NCBI GenBank assembly: GCA_024734555.1
Contig: JANPWX010000010.1
Coordinates: 1,989,010 to 2,053,009, forward strand
DNA from: Trochalopteron elliotii
Lineage: Eukaryota; Chordata; Aves; Passeriformes; Leiothrichidae
Direction: 5' to 3'
DNA: 64,000 nt
Part shown: in pieces, positions 38,676 to 50,228 of the stretch
Numbering within the stretch: position 1 is the first letter of the stretch
How the letters are laid out: each line of letters starts with the position of its first letter
Position numbers and translations under genes: made by a program
The notes under the pieces: model-generated
What the model was told of the DNA's origin: nothing
Seen by the model: the letters and a program-made list of their open reading frames with translations, nothing else
Database searches by the model: none

Positions 38676-41600
38676 GACTTAGCTCAAGCGATACTGCAAG
38701 AACAGTGGGCTCCGTGGGCTACTCCAGCCTTCTGGATTAGGACTAAAAAGTAATCGATTGCGCTTTCCAATTTCTTACTGTGGTGCTGCTGCCTGGTTCT
38801 CAGCTCACCAGTGTGCGATCACCAAGAATTACTACTACCTACCGCCCGCAGCCTGCTCTAATACATCATTTACCTCCTACTCCTACAGAGACAACAGAAT
38901 TACTGTCTCTGACTGTTCTTGAACTTCTCATTGTTTTTTTCCTGAAACACCACCATTACAATGCATTTGGAAGAGTTTTGTGAAGACAAGAAACACAGAG
39001 ACTCAACGTTTTCTGTTGAATGCTAAGGCAATTCAAAAAACCTGTCTCTTAATAACAATGAACATGCACAGATTGCTGGAAAATCCCTAGGTAAAACAAT
39101 TCTCTGTAACAGACTTAAGTATTTAAGAATATTTTCAGTTGCTTTTAAAAGTAGTGACTGTATCATAATTCAAGTGATCGATACTTTTGTAAAGGAAGCA
39201 CATTTAATAAAACCCTAATTATCCAAAATGCAAGTCTAGTCATACAAACATTCCTTCTGCAGAGTCTGCAGAAAAACCTCAGCAGCTTTTCCACTCTTCC
39301 AAGCACTTCTCACTTTTCCCTACATCTTGCTGACTTGGAAGTCTTCTGCGATCGAATTCAAAACAACAGAAATCCCACAAGAGAGAGAGAGGGAAATTTT
39401 CTCTCGATTCTGTGCCACTGCTCTCCTGCAGCCGTGTTCCGTATGTGCCCAAGAAGAGCAGTGTTCCAATTACTGCAGGAGCACCTGTGTGCACTAAAGC
39501 GCTGTGCCTTGCAATCCATTTAGAAATATGCTCACTTAGCTGAACAGCTGCAATGGCTGAGGATATTATTGCATTGCAGACAAGCCTTACTGCTTTCACA
39601 GGAGAACTGAGGGTTCTGCTCAGCTGCTTCTGAGCAAAATCGATTGGGTGTTTTGATGGTGGGGGTTTTTTTCAGGCTCCCATGGCGCTGCAAAGATGCA
39701 GTTGATCAACAGAGAGACCAAATCCAGGGGCTGCTGACACGGGAGGCAGCACTTGCCCCCATCCCTGCCCCACAGTCTTTCCTACTGCCCACTCGGCTGC
39801 TCGTCTACACACACTGTAACCAGCAGCTGGATTTCCTAAACCACCAAGAAGCTGTTCCTGTTTCTGGTGTGTTCGTTTTCATCTAGAAATTAAATTGCAT
39901 TGGCTCACCATGGGGCTGACGAGAGGCGAGGAACAAGGCAATCTTCCTTTGGCAGCAGTAACTTTTTGGCAATAGGATTAAACCAGTCTGACTATACTGT
40001 AACCACACCCTACACCAGGATTTAAATTGCCTTGAATTTACAGAGCAGGATTTAAATATTAGGTTCTGCCATCTTGCCTAAGAAGCAGTGATGCCTAGTG
40101 ATGGAAGGTTAACAAAGAACAACTGTTAATGGTCTGATGTCTGAGGTCATGGTTCCTGCTAATGAAAGGGATACTCCTGAGGCTCTTGCCCCACCTCTGC
40201 ATGCTCCCTGCTTTTCCCTGGATTTAATCCAGCCATTGTGTACCTACTGTGTAGTCTGGCTCTGTTAACATTCCAGAGGAAAAGTAACAATATGCAAAGA
40301 AGAGAAAGCAGCCCAAGTGTAGTAATGCCTGAGATCAGGGTCACGAACACCTCCACCCAAGAGAATTTACATTAAAACCTGGAGAAACCTGCTTTGTTTG
40401 AAGCTGCCTGAGGCTCTACATCTACTCTGATGTCCCCACAGTTCAAAATCTTTCTCACCCACTCGTGGTATCCCCCAGCCCCTTCCCTGCAGTATCTTAT
40501 AGCAGCTCTGAAATAATTTCTAAGTGTAAAAGAATATAGTCCTGCCTAGTAGCACCATCCTGCTTTCTCCAACACATTTTCACTTCCAGTTGGTGTCCCT
40601 TGTTCCTCATATACTCTACCCAAACTATCTCACATCTCTAGTTCTTGTGGCTGCAGCTTCCTCTGTGCTACAGCACCTGTCTCATACCAGTAACTGGTAA
40701 CTGTATTTATTATGGGCAGCCTTACATATTGTTCATTTATAAAGGCAATAACAAATTCTCATGCTTCATCAGTGTTGGTAGTGGGATAAAACCCCCAAAC
40801 CACAACAAAACCACCCCCTACTCTGATCAGGGGATAATGGTGTTAATGACAACTTTTCAGCAAGTTACAATGGAGCAAGCTAAAAAGTAGATCAGACCCC
40901 TCCCAAAGCAGTATTTTCTACAAGAGCAGAAATCTCTCCATGTTTGTGGGATGCCTCAGCTCATGTTTGTGCATGAAGAACTGCCAACACTACAAGTTCC
41001 AGCTTTGATGAAGATGTGACATAGCTCCTGCTTTCAGCAGCAACATCCCTCTTCCCACCCATCTCAATCCATGCAATTGCTTAATTGCTTCTCCTGTTAT
41101 TACAGCAAATAATATGTGATTTTTTTTCCCCGAGAGAAGATTAACAAAGCTCACTCATTAGAACTCAACACAATTGAGAAGCTGATCCCAAGGACATCTA
41201 GGTTAGTTCTGACAGCTGCTCTGCTCTCTTTCCACCATGCCCTCCAAACAGCATTAACAAGCTATTACTGGTTCCTGCCCCAGCTCTGGTTAAATGGGGC
41301 TTATAACCTTGGCTACAGCTCTGGATCTACAGTGGCTCTTCAGGAGGGCATGCAGGACAAGGGAGATTACGGCTGAATTCAGCTCCAGAGGCTTATTTGA
41401 TCTGACTCAAGGGAAACCTTGGACAGGCTGTGTGTGCAGAATCACTCGGGTGGGTGTGCAGTTAAGCCTTGGACAGTGAGAATTTTCCTAAAGACAGATT
41501 AGGTTCTGTTGGGTCAATTTCCCTAATAAACCATCCTGCACTAGATGAGAGTTGGCTCAGCTCAACAGTTACACACCTCTGCAGTAGTTACTTTACCACG

Positions 41601-43006
41601 TCAATAATTTTTTCTGTAGGCATTTTAACGGTGGCACTTTGAGGAAACAGAAGAAAAAGTATTTGCATTCTTGTAGATACTTACAGAAGATAAAGTTATA
41701 AAAGGATAGTTTTTGTTGAGACAAAAGGAAACAAAAAAATTTAACAGTGTTAAAACCATGTTCTGCTTGGATACATTACACATCCTTACACAAGCACTTC
41801 ATTATTGTTACAGGTGCCCTGTCTTGCTCAGTTCTGCTTGCTCTATTCCCTGGAGACCCCTACATTCTTATTTTTTTACCATTAATGCTACCATATATAA
41901 AGAATAAATATGAGAAAGGCTAGATTGCCCTCAGTGAAATGTTTTCACTGGTTTTACCTGAAGCAAAATCCTTTAGAGAAACAATTCTGTTTTGTGTCTA
42001 ACCTTTAAGAACTATTCTGCCTGAAGACATACTCTACTAATGCATTTAGGTGTGGTTTCAGTAGCCAGTTGACAGAAGACTGTTCTGGCTTCTTGGCACA
42101 ATTTTCGTTGAATTTGACAATATTACCAATTTAGTGCCATAATAACAAAATGCATGCTTTTAATAATATTTTTACTACTCTAAATACTACTTGGACAAAG
42201 GCTTTATAGTTGTATGGAAGTCAGCAGGTCAAAAATAATATTAAAATATTACTAAACAAATAGTTAAAAAAATGAAATAGTAGTAAATTTCACACAATTG
42301 TATGTAGTCATCTGGTCTAATATCTACTAAAATAAATCCACTTCAGCCATAAGTTTAGAAAGCCTGGGGTTTATGCCCCTTTTTTTTTCTTTTCTTTTTT
42401 TGTAGGAACAAGGTAGGGGGAAATAACTTTTAGCTCTTCATTAAAGAGAACTGATAAAGGGAAAGTACATTAGACAATTCATGAGTCTCACAACCTACAC
42501 AGATTATTGCAGATTTGACCTTAGTTACTGAAATTAGTCATATTCCATGTTGAAAAAGCAAGTTATCAATCGCAAAAGGTAAATGAATTTTCTAAGCTAT
42601 TATTTGCATTTTCTGCAATAATTAAAGTGTATTTAAAGTAGGGACAACCTAATCCAAATTGGTCTAAGAAGCTGCAGTGAAGTAATCTGATATTTATTTT
42701 GAATAACTGAATTAATTAACTATATTCAGTACCATGTATAAACACTCCTCACATACGAAGTATTCCCATTTAAATGGCTTTTTCTAATTTCAGTAGAGGC
42801 TTCAAAGTCAGGTTGATATTAAATGATAGCTAGAGTGTAGTACATTATTAAAAAAAGAAATTCACAGTGGAACTCATTAAATATAAAAGCTGCACACCAA
42901 AAGGAAGATATTTGTTTTTTTCAGAATGTATTATTCTTCTTAGTTTTTACTACTCAAAAGTGGATCTTTGTATTTCAAAATGGAAATAATCCTACCTATT
43001 TCAACC

Positions 43007-43032
43007 AACTGCAAATTTTAAAATTTGCAGTT
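43007..43032. repeat. Perfect 26-bp palindrome
   Basis: AACTGCAAATTTT followed directly by its reverse complement AAAATTTGCAGTT. The symmetry ends at both flanking bases. It is intergenic and no known element is recognised. Confidence 0.92.
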
Positions 43033-46000
43033 TCTTTAAGTGTGTTATTATTCCAGCGCAGGAAATTTGACTCAGGCTTCAAGAAAACAACAATCCAGAG
43101 AATTCCAGGTTCTGGGACATGTCACCGATGTGAATTCGGGAAGTTTCGACTAAGCAGGAAGAGAGGGTGAGCTGGACCCGTATGGACACAGTGGTTTTGC
43201 CCAAGGCTACTAAAACCCTGAAGCCCACCTCCATTTACCTTCCCGGAGTGTTCCCATCAGCACAGACTTTAGGAGTGAATCACCTTCTTCAGGGAGTTTT
43301 AGCCCTTACAGATGTTATCAACTCCTGTCCAAACAGTCCCTTTTATCTTTCCTCTCTCCTTGAGGAACATCTCTTTGTTCCACGTTTGCAGAGCTCTGGG
43401 TGTTACTGGCTCTGCATTAATATTTTGAATTATGTATAACCTACATGAAGGTGCATCAGGTCACAGAATATGCCTGTTACTGTTTTGACTACCTTGCATA
43501 TTCCTTCAGGTCACCACAATAAAGGGCTCTATTGTTACTCAAAACTGAACAGCATGTACAATGTTGAATGTAAACCAGAAAAACATAAATTAGCAGTTTT
43601 CAAGTAAGATGTAGAGATGTCTAAATAAAATAAATAAAAATACCTGGCACACCTCTGCCTAGCCTTTAGGCACCTTTTTTTCCAAACAGAAAAGCTTTTC
43701 AAGGACAAGCCTGGCTTATGATTAGGGCCCTTTCATACAGGATATGAAAGATTTAAATAAAATTTCAGACAAATTGCCATCACATAGCAGTGAACACCAG
43801 CACCACTGACAGTTTAAGAACAGATTCCTGTTCAGGGCTCAAATCCAGAATGATAGCAGACACTTTTCAGATTTAACTTAAAAGCAGAGCAGAAGCCCAG
43901 AAACTGCCTCTATTACCTGTATCTTTTTCAACATCTACAGAAAGAGGCCAGGAAGACGGGTCTCTGCACTTGAGTGTGCAAAGGTAAGGTGGCATATGAA
44001 GCTCAGAGTCCTACTGATCAAGTTCCAAAGTCAGAATATCTCCACTACCCTGCTTGGTTGGACAGCAAATTACTTATATCACAAGCAAACAAGGTAAAAG
44101 AGGGCGTATTTCCCTTACTAAAAATTATTCAGAAGACAGGTCTCTCAAAGAGTTCATAGCTAAAACATGTTTTATTTCTGGCTTCTACAGTTAAATTGTA
44201 AAACTTGGTATTGCATGAAACACTTAACTGAAAATACTAAGTGAATTAATAGCTGCCAGTTCATTAGCACTTTGGCATGCACAAGTGCATTTCTTTTGTT
44301 GTAACTGAAAATCTCAGAGTAGCCTTACTTCTGGTGCTAAAGAGACAGTGTGTGCAGTGGTGGAAACAAACACGCATTCACAGCGTGAGCAAGTGCTGCA
44401 TGTTCATTTGGGTTTGGCATTTTAACAGACACCCAGGGGAAGTGGTGGTGGGGGAAAAGCAGTGTATCCCCATGGTAACCAGGACATCTTGTTTTATAAT
44501 GTTTAACATGTTTAGCATATTTAACATTAAACACACCAGAGAGAAAAAAAATTAGTCACCTAGAAAAATATTCATTTCTGAGCAAAACTATTAATGAACA
44601 ATGAACACAAAAAGCTTTTGACAGTGTCCTGTGAGATATAAAACAAAAATTGCTATTTTTCTCTTTTGGCAGCTGATAATTTATTCTAAGCTTTTCCCTA
44701 CGCCTATGAATCAAATGCCTCCTCTCTTCTGCCCTCTTTATTCTTCTCAACAAAGTACTTTTAGATTTACTTTCTCATGTGCTGATTTTTTCCAAGAACA
44801 GATCTCAGTAAAATTTTTAATACATAATGAACTGTTTGTGAGTTCCAAGTGAGGAAGGAGGAACATATCTGGAAATGAAATCTTCTCAACTTGATTTGTA
44901 TTATGAAAATATTTTGTGGATGATGACTGCTTTATTTTTGTACTTCCCATGCTCCCAGTGACTAGGAAGCAAAGTGTTTTTTTAAGATTCACTAGCACTG
45001 CATAAAGGAATATCAAAACTGCATAAAGAATTAGTGTATTCCTATTATGCCAGCTTTACTTTTTTAGTGATGGTTTATTTTATACTTGCACATAAATCAG
45101 CAAGTCAAGTGTCAGCTGTATTTTTACATGTCCATTCAACAATCAGAACTCGAAGTTTTAGTTAATCAACTCAGTCTTGAACAACTCAGAATAGAAAATT
45201 AATTTACTTGCTTATTCATCTTATAAACATCCTATTTGTAACCAAGTCCCTACTGCACTTTTTAAAGCCCCCACACCCCCATGTACAACCTATGTGGAAA
45301 CTTGCCATCAAGTCACTTTGCATACTGTACCACTATCAGTGCAAGTGCAGAAAACCTACTGGACACTTCAGTGGAACTGACCTTTTTCTAGTTGCTTGTC
45401 TGAGCTGACACACATTTAGAAGAGAGAGAAGTTTTGAGATAGAATAAATAATTTCAGCTTTCTGTGAAAACCATGACTCTGTGAGTGTAAGCAAACGTGT
45501 AACATTAGATGTATTGTAAGCACATTTTATCTTTGTGTGGCAGTGTTCACTGGTTTCTATGGAGAAGCAGACTTGTCACCTTGTTGAACAGCTTAAAGCT
45601 AGCCTAAAGTTTAACCTAAGACAAGTCATCTATTTTAAACACATAGGTATAAATATATAATCAAACATAGTCAAGGAAACAAGTTGCACATTTCATTGTT
45701 AGTGAGAATAGCGCTTGAAAATTTTACTGAACAAGGCTTTTTCTAATCTTCTAAGATTTTGAAGGCTAATATAAACCAACTTTGTAACTGGATTCATTTC
45801 TCTGAATTAACACTGAAAGTGATTTGTCTTTCTTCATAACACTTCAGAAACCCAGGAGTCTTATTTTGCTTCCTGCTATTAACTGTCAGCTCTGGATGGC
45901 TTAAGTATAGAGGGAAGCCAGAAAAGCCATCTGTTAGGAAGAATGAGAAAGCCTAGTTGTTTTACTCATTTCCTGGGTAAAATGAAGACTGAAAGGTTTT

Positions 46001-46719
46001 CAGTGAGAAAACTGCTTAGACTGCATTAAGCCAGATGTATACAGGGAATTCAAAAGGATTAAATGAAACAGAATTTTCTTAGTTCAGTATAAAATAGTTG
46101 TATGGCAAATATGAAGAAGCACTTAGTTCCTTTAAGCAGATAATATCTAAATTTTTCAGTAAAATTTACAAATCCCAGGCTTGCTTTTTCCAAATGAACT
46201 TATATTATGAATAATGGGATACTCAAAAAAAAAAAAAGTCAAATGTTAGCAGTATCATTACAAATAAATGCCTTCTGCTTTTAGGAGAAGTAGGATATCT
46301 AGTGCTGGAAAAACCCAGTCACTGTGTAAGTTTTGAATCTGAGAAGGAGCAGTCTTAAATAACGCATTAGTATAGCACATCAAATTACATTAGATTTCAT
46401 AAGAAAAGTTCAGGACTACTGAACTGTGAGCATATTGAACTTTTGCTTCACAAAAGAAAACCTCTTCATCCACACTGTAACATAGCCAAACACATTTCTA
46501 ACACTTTATGCTTTTTCATCTTGTCTTGAAACAGCCCATTACTGATGGGAAGGCTGACACCCCTTACAGCAGCAAACTGAGTGTCATTTGCCCATTTAAA
46601 AAACCAACCTTTATCAAATGTAGCTACTTGAGGTCACTACTCCAGCATAAACCTCAAAATAATTATTGCAGTGCCTCTAGCCATAGTTCAATTAAGATAC
46701 TGGAAGTAGATTATGTGCA

Positions 46720-46815
46720 TTTTTATATACATATATAAAATACATGTGTATGTATATAAATACATATGTATAAGTCTAATCTATTAACATACATAATATA
46801 CATAAGTATACATGC
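46720..46815. repeat. Imperfect TA / CATA simple repeat
   Basis: Irregular TATA, CATA and TGTA units, partly self-complementary, in the intergenic region. Confidence 0.75.
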
Positions 46816-48029
46816 ATCCCTGTACACAGGATCAACTGGGATGGTACTTGCAGAAACAGCTTTCTGGACTCCTCAGTTTAAATCACTGAGCAGCCAGACT
46901 ATTTAGCTCTCACCTTTGAAACACATTACAAAACTGCCTTATTTTGCTACTGAGTAATTCAGCAGCTCTTCTGCTGTTCTTTTTCCCTCCAATTATACTG
47001 TTCAGCTACATTACACAGTATCTGAAGCAGTCTCCTCGATGTTGGGTATTCAGATGAACAATTAGTGATATTGCTTGCAAAAAACCTTCAGAAATTTAGA
47101 GAAATCAAGCTTTGAGCTGCAAAGTCCCTGACACCCACCACACAGTTTTCCCCAGAAGAGAGGATTAAAGTTACCAGACTGAACTGCAGGCTTTTAACAG
47201 CTCATATCTAGATTTCCAGGCCTACAGCAAGGAGTCCACTGGATTTTTCCCTTCTTGAAGTGACAGTTTCTCTGGCACCCAAACACACTGCTGTGTTTCC
47301 TCAACTGGAAACAAATGAACAAAGAATCCAAACAGTCTGGTGAAAGGCTTATGGAAAAAAATAATTTCCACAGTTCCTTCCTGAGATGCATTCTTTCTTT
47401 GCTATGAATCATGACAGTTTTTCCCAGTAAAGGCCTCTCCTTTACCTATTCTCTGAACTATTGCCTTCCCTCCAGCATACACAACCCATCCATCTGGAGC
47501 TCTCCCACACTGCCTTCCTTTAAAAGACTACTTCCATTTCTGTGACATAATATCCCTTGCAGAGCTCTCAAAGGGCTAGAAGCAAGACAGTCATCCCTTT
47601 GGAACTGTCTTAAAACACATCTATTTATCTCTGCAAACTCAGGGGCTTATTTTTTTCTAAGTATGACAGAGTTCCACTGTGAAAATGCCTTTTTCCACAG
47701 TGACAAAAGCATTTCACAAACTCTGCTGCCATAAAGTGTCTCCTTACTGATCTGTGTGCATCACAGATTATGTTTGACTACGGATTCCCAGACCCCCACT
47801 AGAAAAGACTGACTAGAAGACTTCTGGATTTCTGAAATAAGCTTCCTAAACCCAGCACAAGTCCCCACTGCTAAAGCTGAGGCAAATATCTTTGCTTATC
47901 TCCGAAAAAAAATTGTTCAGTATTATCCAGCAATTATTTACACATTGGAAGTCTTGCATTTTCAGCATTCTTTTAAGGGAAAAAACAACTTCTTTTCAAC
48001 ACTGAGTCTTTCTGCCTTTCCCTAAAATA

Positions 48030-48420
48030 ACCTCAATTTGTATTTATCATCATATAGTACTCAAAATTGGGAAGACTACAGATGAGATCTTATAACAAGC
48101 ACAGCACCAAGTAGAGCAGAATAATTACCTCCTGTGCCTCACATCTGATGCTTTTGTTACTATTACCCAGAACAGGTTGTGTTTTGGTATCACTGGGTTT
48201 TAACTCTTAGTCTGATCTGCTGTAATACCCAGAGTACGCAGCACAGAACTACTTCATTCCCTGACAAGCTGATGCCCCTAACACTCAATCCATTTTTCCC
48301 TTGCTAATTTTACAGGGCCAGGCTGTTCTACCATCCAGACTATTAATGAAAACATTGAATAAATTCGTAAGCTTGATCACTGTACTATGCTTTAACAGGA
48401 ACGAGGAAATACCCTCCTAA
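48030..48420 (-). mobile_element. Ancient CR1 (L3-like) fragment
   Basis: The plus strand carries GATGAGATCTTATAACAAGC and then AGCAGAATAATTACCTCCTG (48080-48135), close to the antisense CR1 segment containing GTCTCACCAGTGC and ACAATTACCTC. Near 48340, CAGACTATTAATGAAAACAT resembles the segment usually reading CAGATCATTTATGAATATGT. It lies between the genes, in the same orientation as the other old CR1 pieces. Edges are approximate. Confidence 0.65.
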
Positions 48421-49039
48421 ATTTCCAATTTAGAATATCATGTAGGAAAAATTCAATTCACTGTTCTTTAGCTTTAATATGTTAAAGAACCTTAAATCAA
48501 AGAAAACTAGAAAACCTTAGCAAAAATAAAAAAGAAAAAAAAAACTTTAAATAGACTTTAAATCAGACAGTAGTTCACAGGCCAACGTCAGTGAGCTCCT
48601 AATGACTGTTCATAAGCAAGTTACCTTTACCTGAATCAGTAAGACAAGTCAGTAGTAAGCACTTGATGCATTACAGAGGTAATGTGATATTAGCTTCAAG
48701 TTGTTTTATCTACTAATATAAAATCACATTTACAAATAATAATGGTTTTACATTTTCTCTAGGGCTGTTATAGGTGGCTATTTTTAACTAGAAAAGCATG
48801 AAGTCCTACAAACCAATATGTTTTTAAACTACATATAAAATTATTCAGAGGAATGTTATGTGAGCATTTTCTTACTTTGGAGCTAGAAGTACCATCACCA
48901 TTGTCTAAACTTAAAATGATCAAAAATTGTAATTGTATGAGTGTGAGAGCAGTTTTACCTCAGCATTACTTGAGAAGTTTTTGTATTTATAAAATAAATT
49001 AAAAACATGTAGGAAAGCTCCCCCCACCTATTCCACAGT

Positions 49040-50070
49040 TAATTTTGGGGTTTTTTATTGATCCAGTCTTGAATAATGCTGCTTATTTGATAACAATATC
49101 AGGCAAAAACATGAGCAAGTGTCATTCTGCATTCCAGTATGAATCATTCAATAAAGTCTTGCAATATATACATTTTATCCAGCTTCTGACATTAAAGGTC
49201 ATCATGCCAATGAAAATTTTAACAATACAATAAAATCCTTCAAATATAAATGCTTATGAATGTAATTCAAGAGACCAGACAATTGAATTTTCTGAAATTT
49301 ATATCACTCATGTCCATAATAATTTTACATTTCACACTTCATGCTCTCAAATGTTACCCTAGAGAAGACTAAATCTTTTTGCCACATATACTATTAAAGA
49401 CACTAGCCAGGTTTATAGAGTTACAGAAGACTATAATAAGATGTAAAATTTAGTAGTAATAAGTTATGACATTTGCTGACTAAAACATTGTTCAGTCTAC
49501 CCTAATGTTTGAGCCACTCAAATACAATCAGTATTTGGATGTTATATACTACCCATTTCATATACTTACAGTGCAAAGTAAGAGAATTTTTTTCCTGAGC
49601 ATTTAGGAAATGAAAATCCTTTTTCTTTACCTTTCATTACAGTCTGTTTAAAATATACTCCTCACACACCTGCGCTTGTCAAGACTGTACAATTAAGACA
49701 GGCAAAAGTTTGTAGATATCAGAGCCCAATCAGGAATCAGAAGGGTTACTGAACATCTCTAAAATTTGTCCCTGTTTTTCAAGTCTAAGGATATAGTAGG
49801 ATTTTGACTTTTAGCAAAAAATTCAGAAATTACATTTTTCCCATTGACCAAACATTCCAAAATGTACAAACCACATGCCTTCCAAAACAGAGAAACAGCC
49901 GCTATTGAAACAAATTGCAATACATATTTCAACTTACTATTCTGTAGTTAATGTAATGCCCACTGAGCTGTGCCTCCAACAGACATAAGAGAATAAAACT
50001 TTTAGGAATGTGTTTTGGGCATTTTGTAAGGAAGCTGGATTCCTTACAAGTTCATCTTTTTTCTCAGTAG
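49040..50070 (-). other. USP33: USP33 3' UTR (end inferred)
   Basis: About 1 kb of AT-rich sequence after the stop codon. The end is placed just past a polyadenylation hexamer AATAAA on the minus strand (49059-49054), which is followed by a G-rich stretch with GTGGAATAGGTGGGGGG. I saw no other minus-strand AATAAA between it and the stop. Confidence 0.5.
49054..49059 (-). terminator. USP33: Candidate USP33 polyadenylation signal AATAAA
   Basis: The plus-strand TTTATT reads AATAAA on the transcribed strand. A G/U-rich element 20-35 bases further on supports its use. Transcript ends would be needed to confirm it. Confidence 0.5.
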
Positions 50071-50228
50071 CTACAGACCATGAGTTTCTAATTCAATCTT
50101 CTCTTCTGTTTGCAATATATCAGGTTCTACTGGAGGAACAGGTGGTCGGAGTATAATCTCTGGACCTCCACCATAGATTGACTGAAGAAAATTCCATGTT
50201 TCTTCTGATATTTGTCCAGAATCTGCAC
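50071..50228 (-). CDS. USP33: USP33 terminal coding exon with stop
   Basis: Encodes [20 protein letters not shown] then [19 protein letters not shown] and [12 protein letters not shown], stop TAG at 50073-50071. It ends the second DUSP domain ([17 protein letters not shown]) and the short acidic tail, close to mammalian USP33, which ends in a similar EEKIEVET-type tail. Acceptor TTTTTCAG at 50236-50229. Confidence 0.97.

Larger units (their letters stand above)
38037..38860 (-). promoter_or_regulatory. ZZZ3: Inferred ZZZ3 CpG-island promoter region (contains gap)
   Basis: Both sides of the gap are enriched in CpG relative to the rest of the window: about ten CpGs in 38090-38225, and further ones at 38690-38850. 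A ZZZ3 first exon must lie upstream (to the right) of 12606. This site leaves about 11 kb to the USP33 3' end, similar to my recollection of the human spacing. No TATA box, exon or donor can be pinned down. Part of the CpG content belongs to the inverted-repeat element, so the evidence is indirect. Confidence 0.4.
38861..49039. other. Intergenic region between ZZZ3 and USP33
   Basis: About 10 kb with no gene I can recognise on either strand. It holds an old CR1 fragment (48030-48420), a perfect 26-bp palindrome (43007-43032), a 13-base poly-A run (46225-46237) and an imperfect TA/CATA repeat (about 46720-46815). Two minus-strand open stretches (39279-39650 and 40159-40371) look superficially coding; they are discussed as findings but not called as genes. 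Confidence 0.6.

Noticed and set aside
38243..38740. Open frame of 165 codons across the gap
   Set aside because: Most of it is translated N; it is an artefact of the assembly gap. Its first residues come from the inverted-repeat arm.
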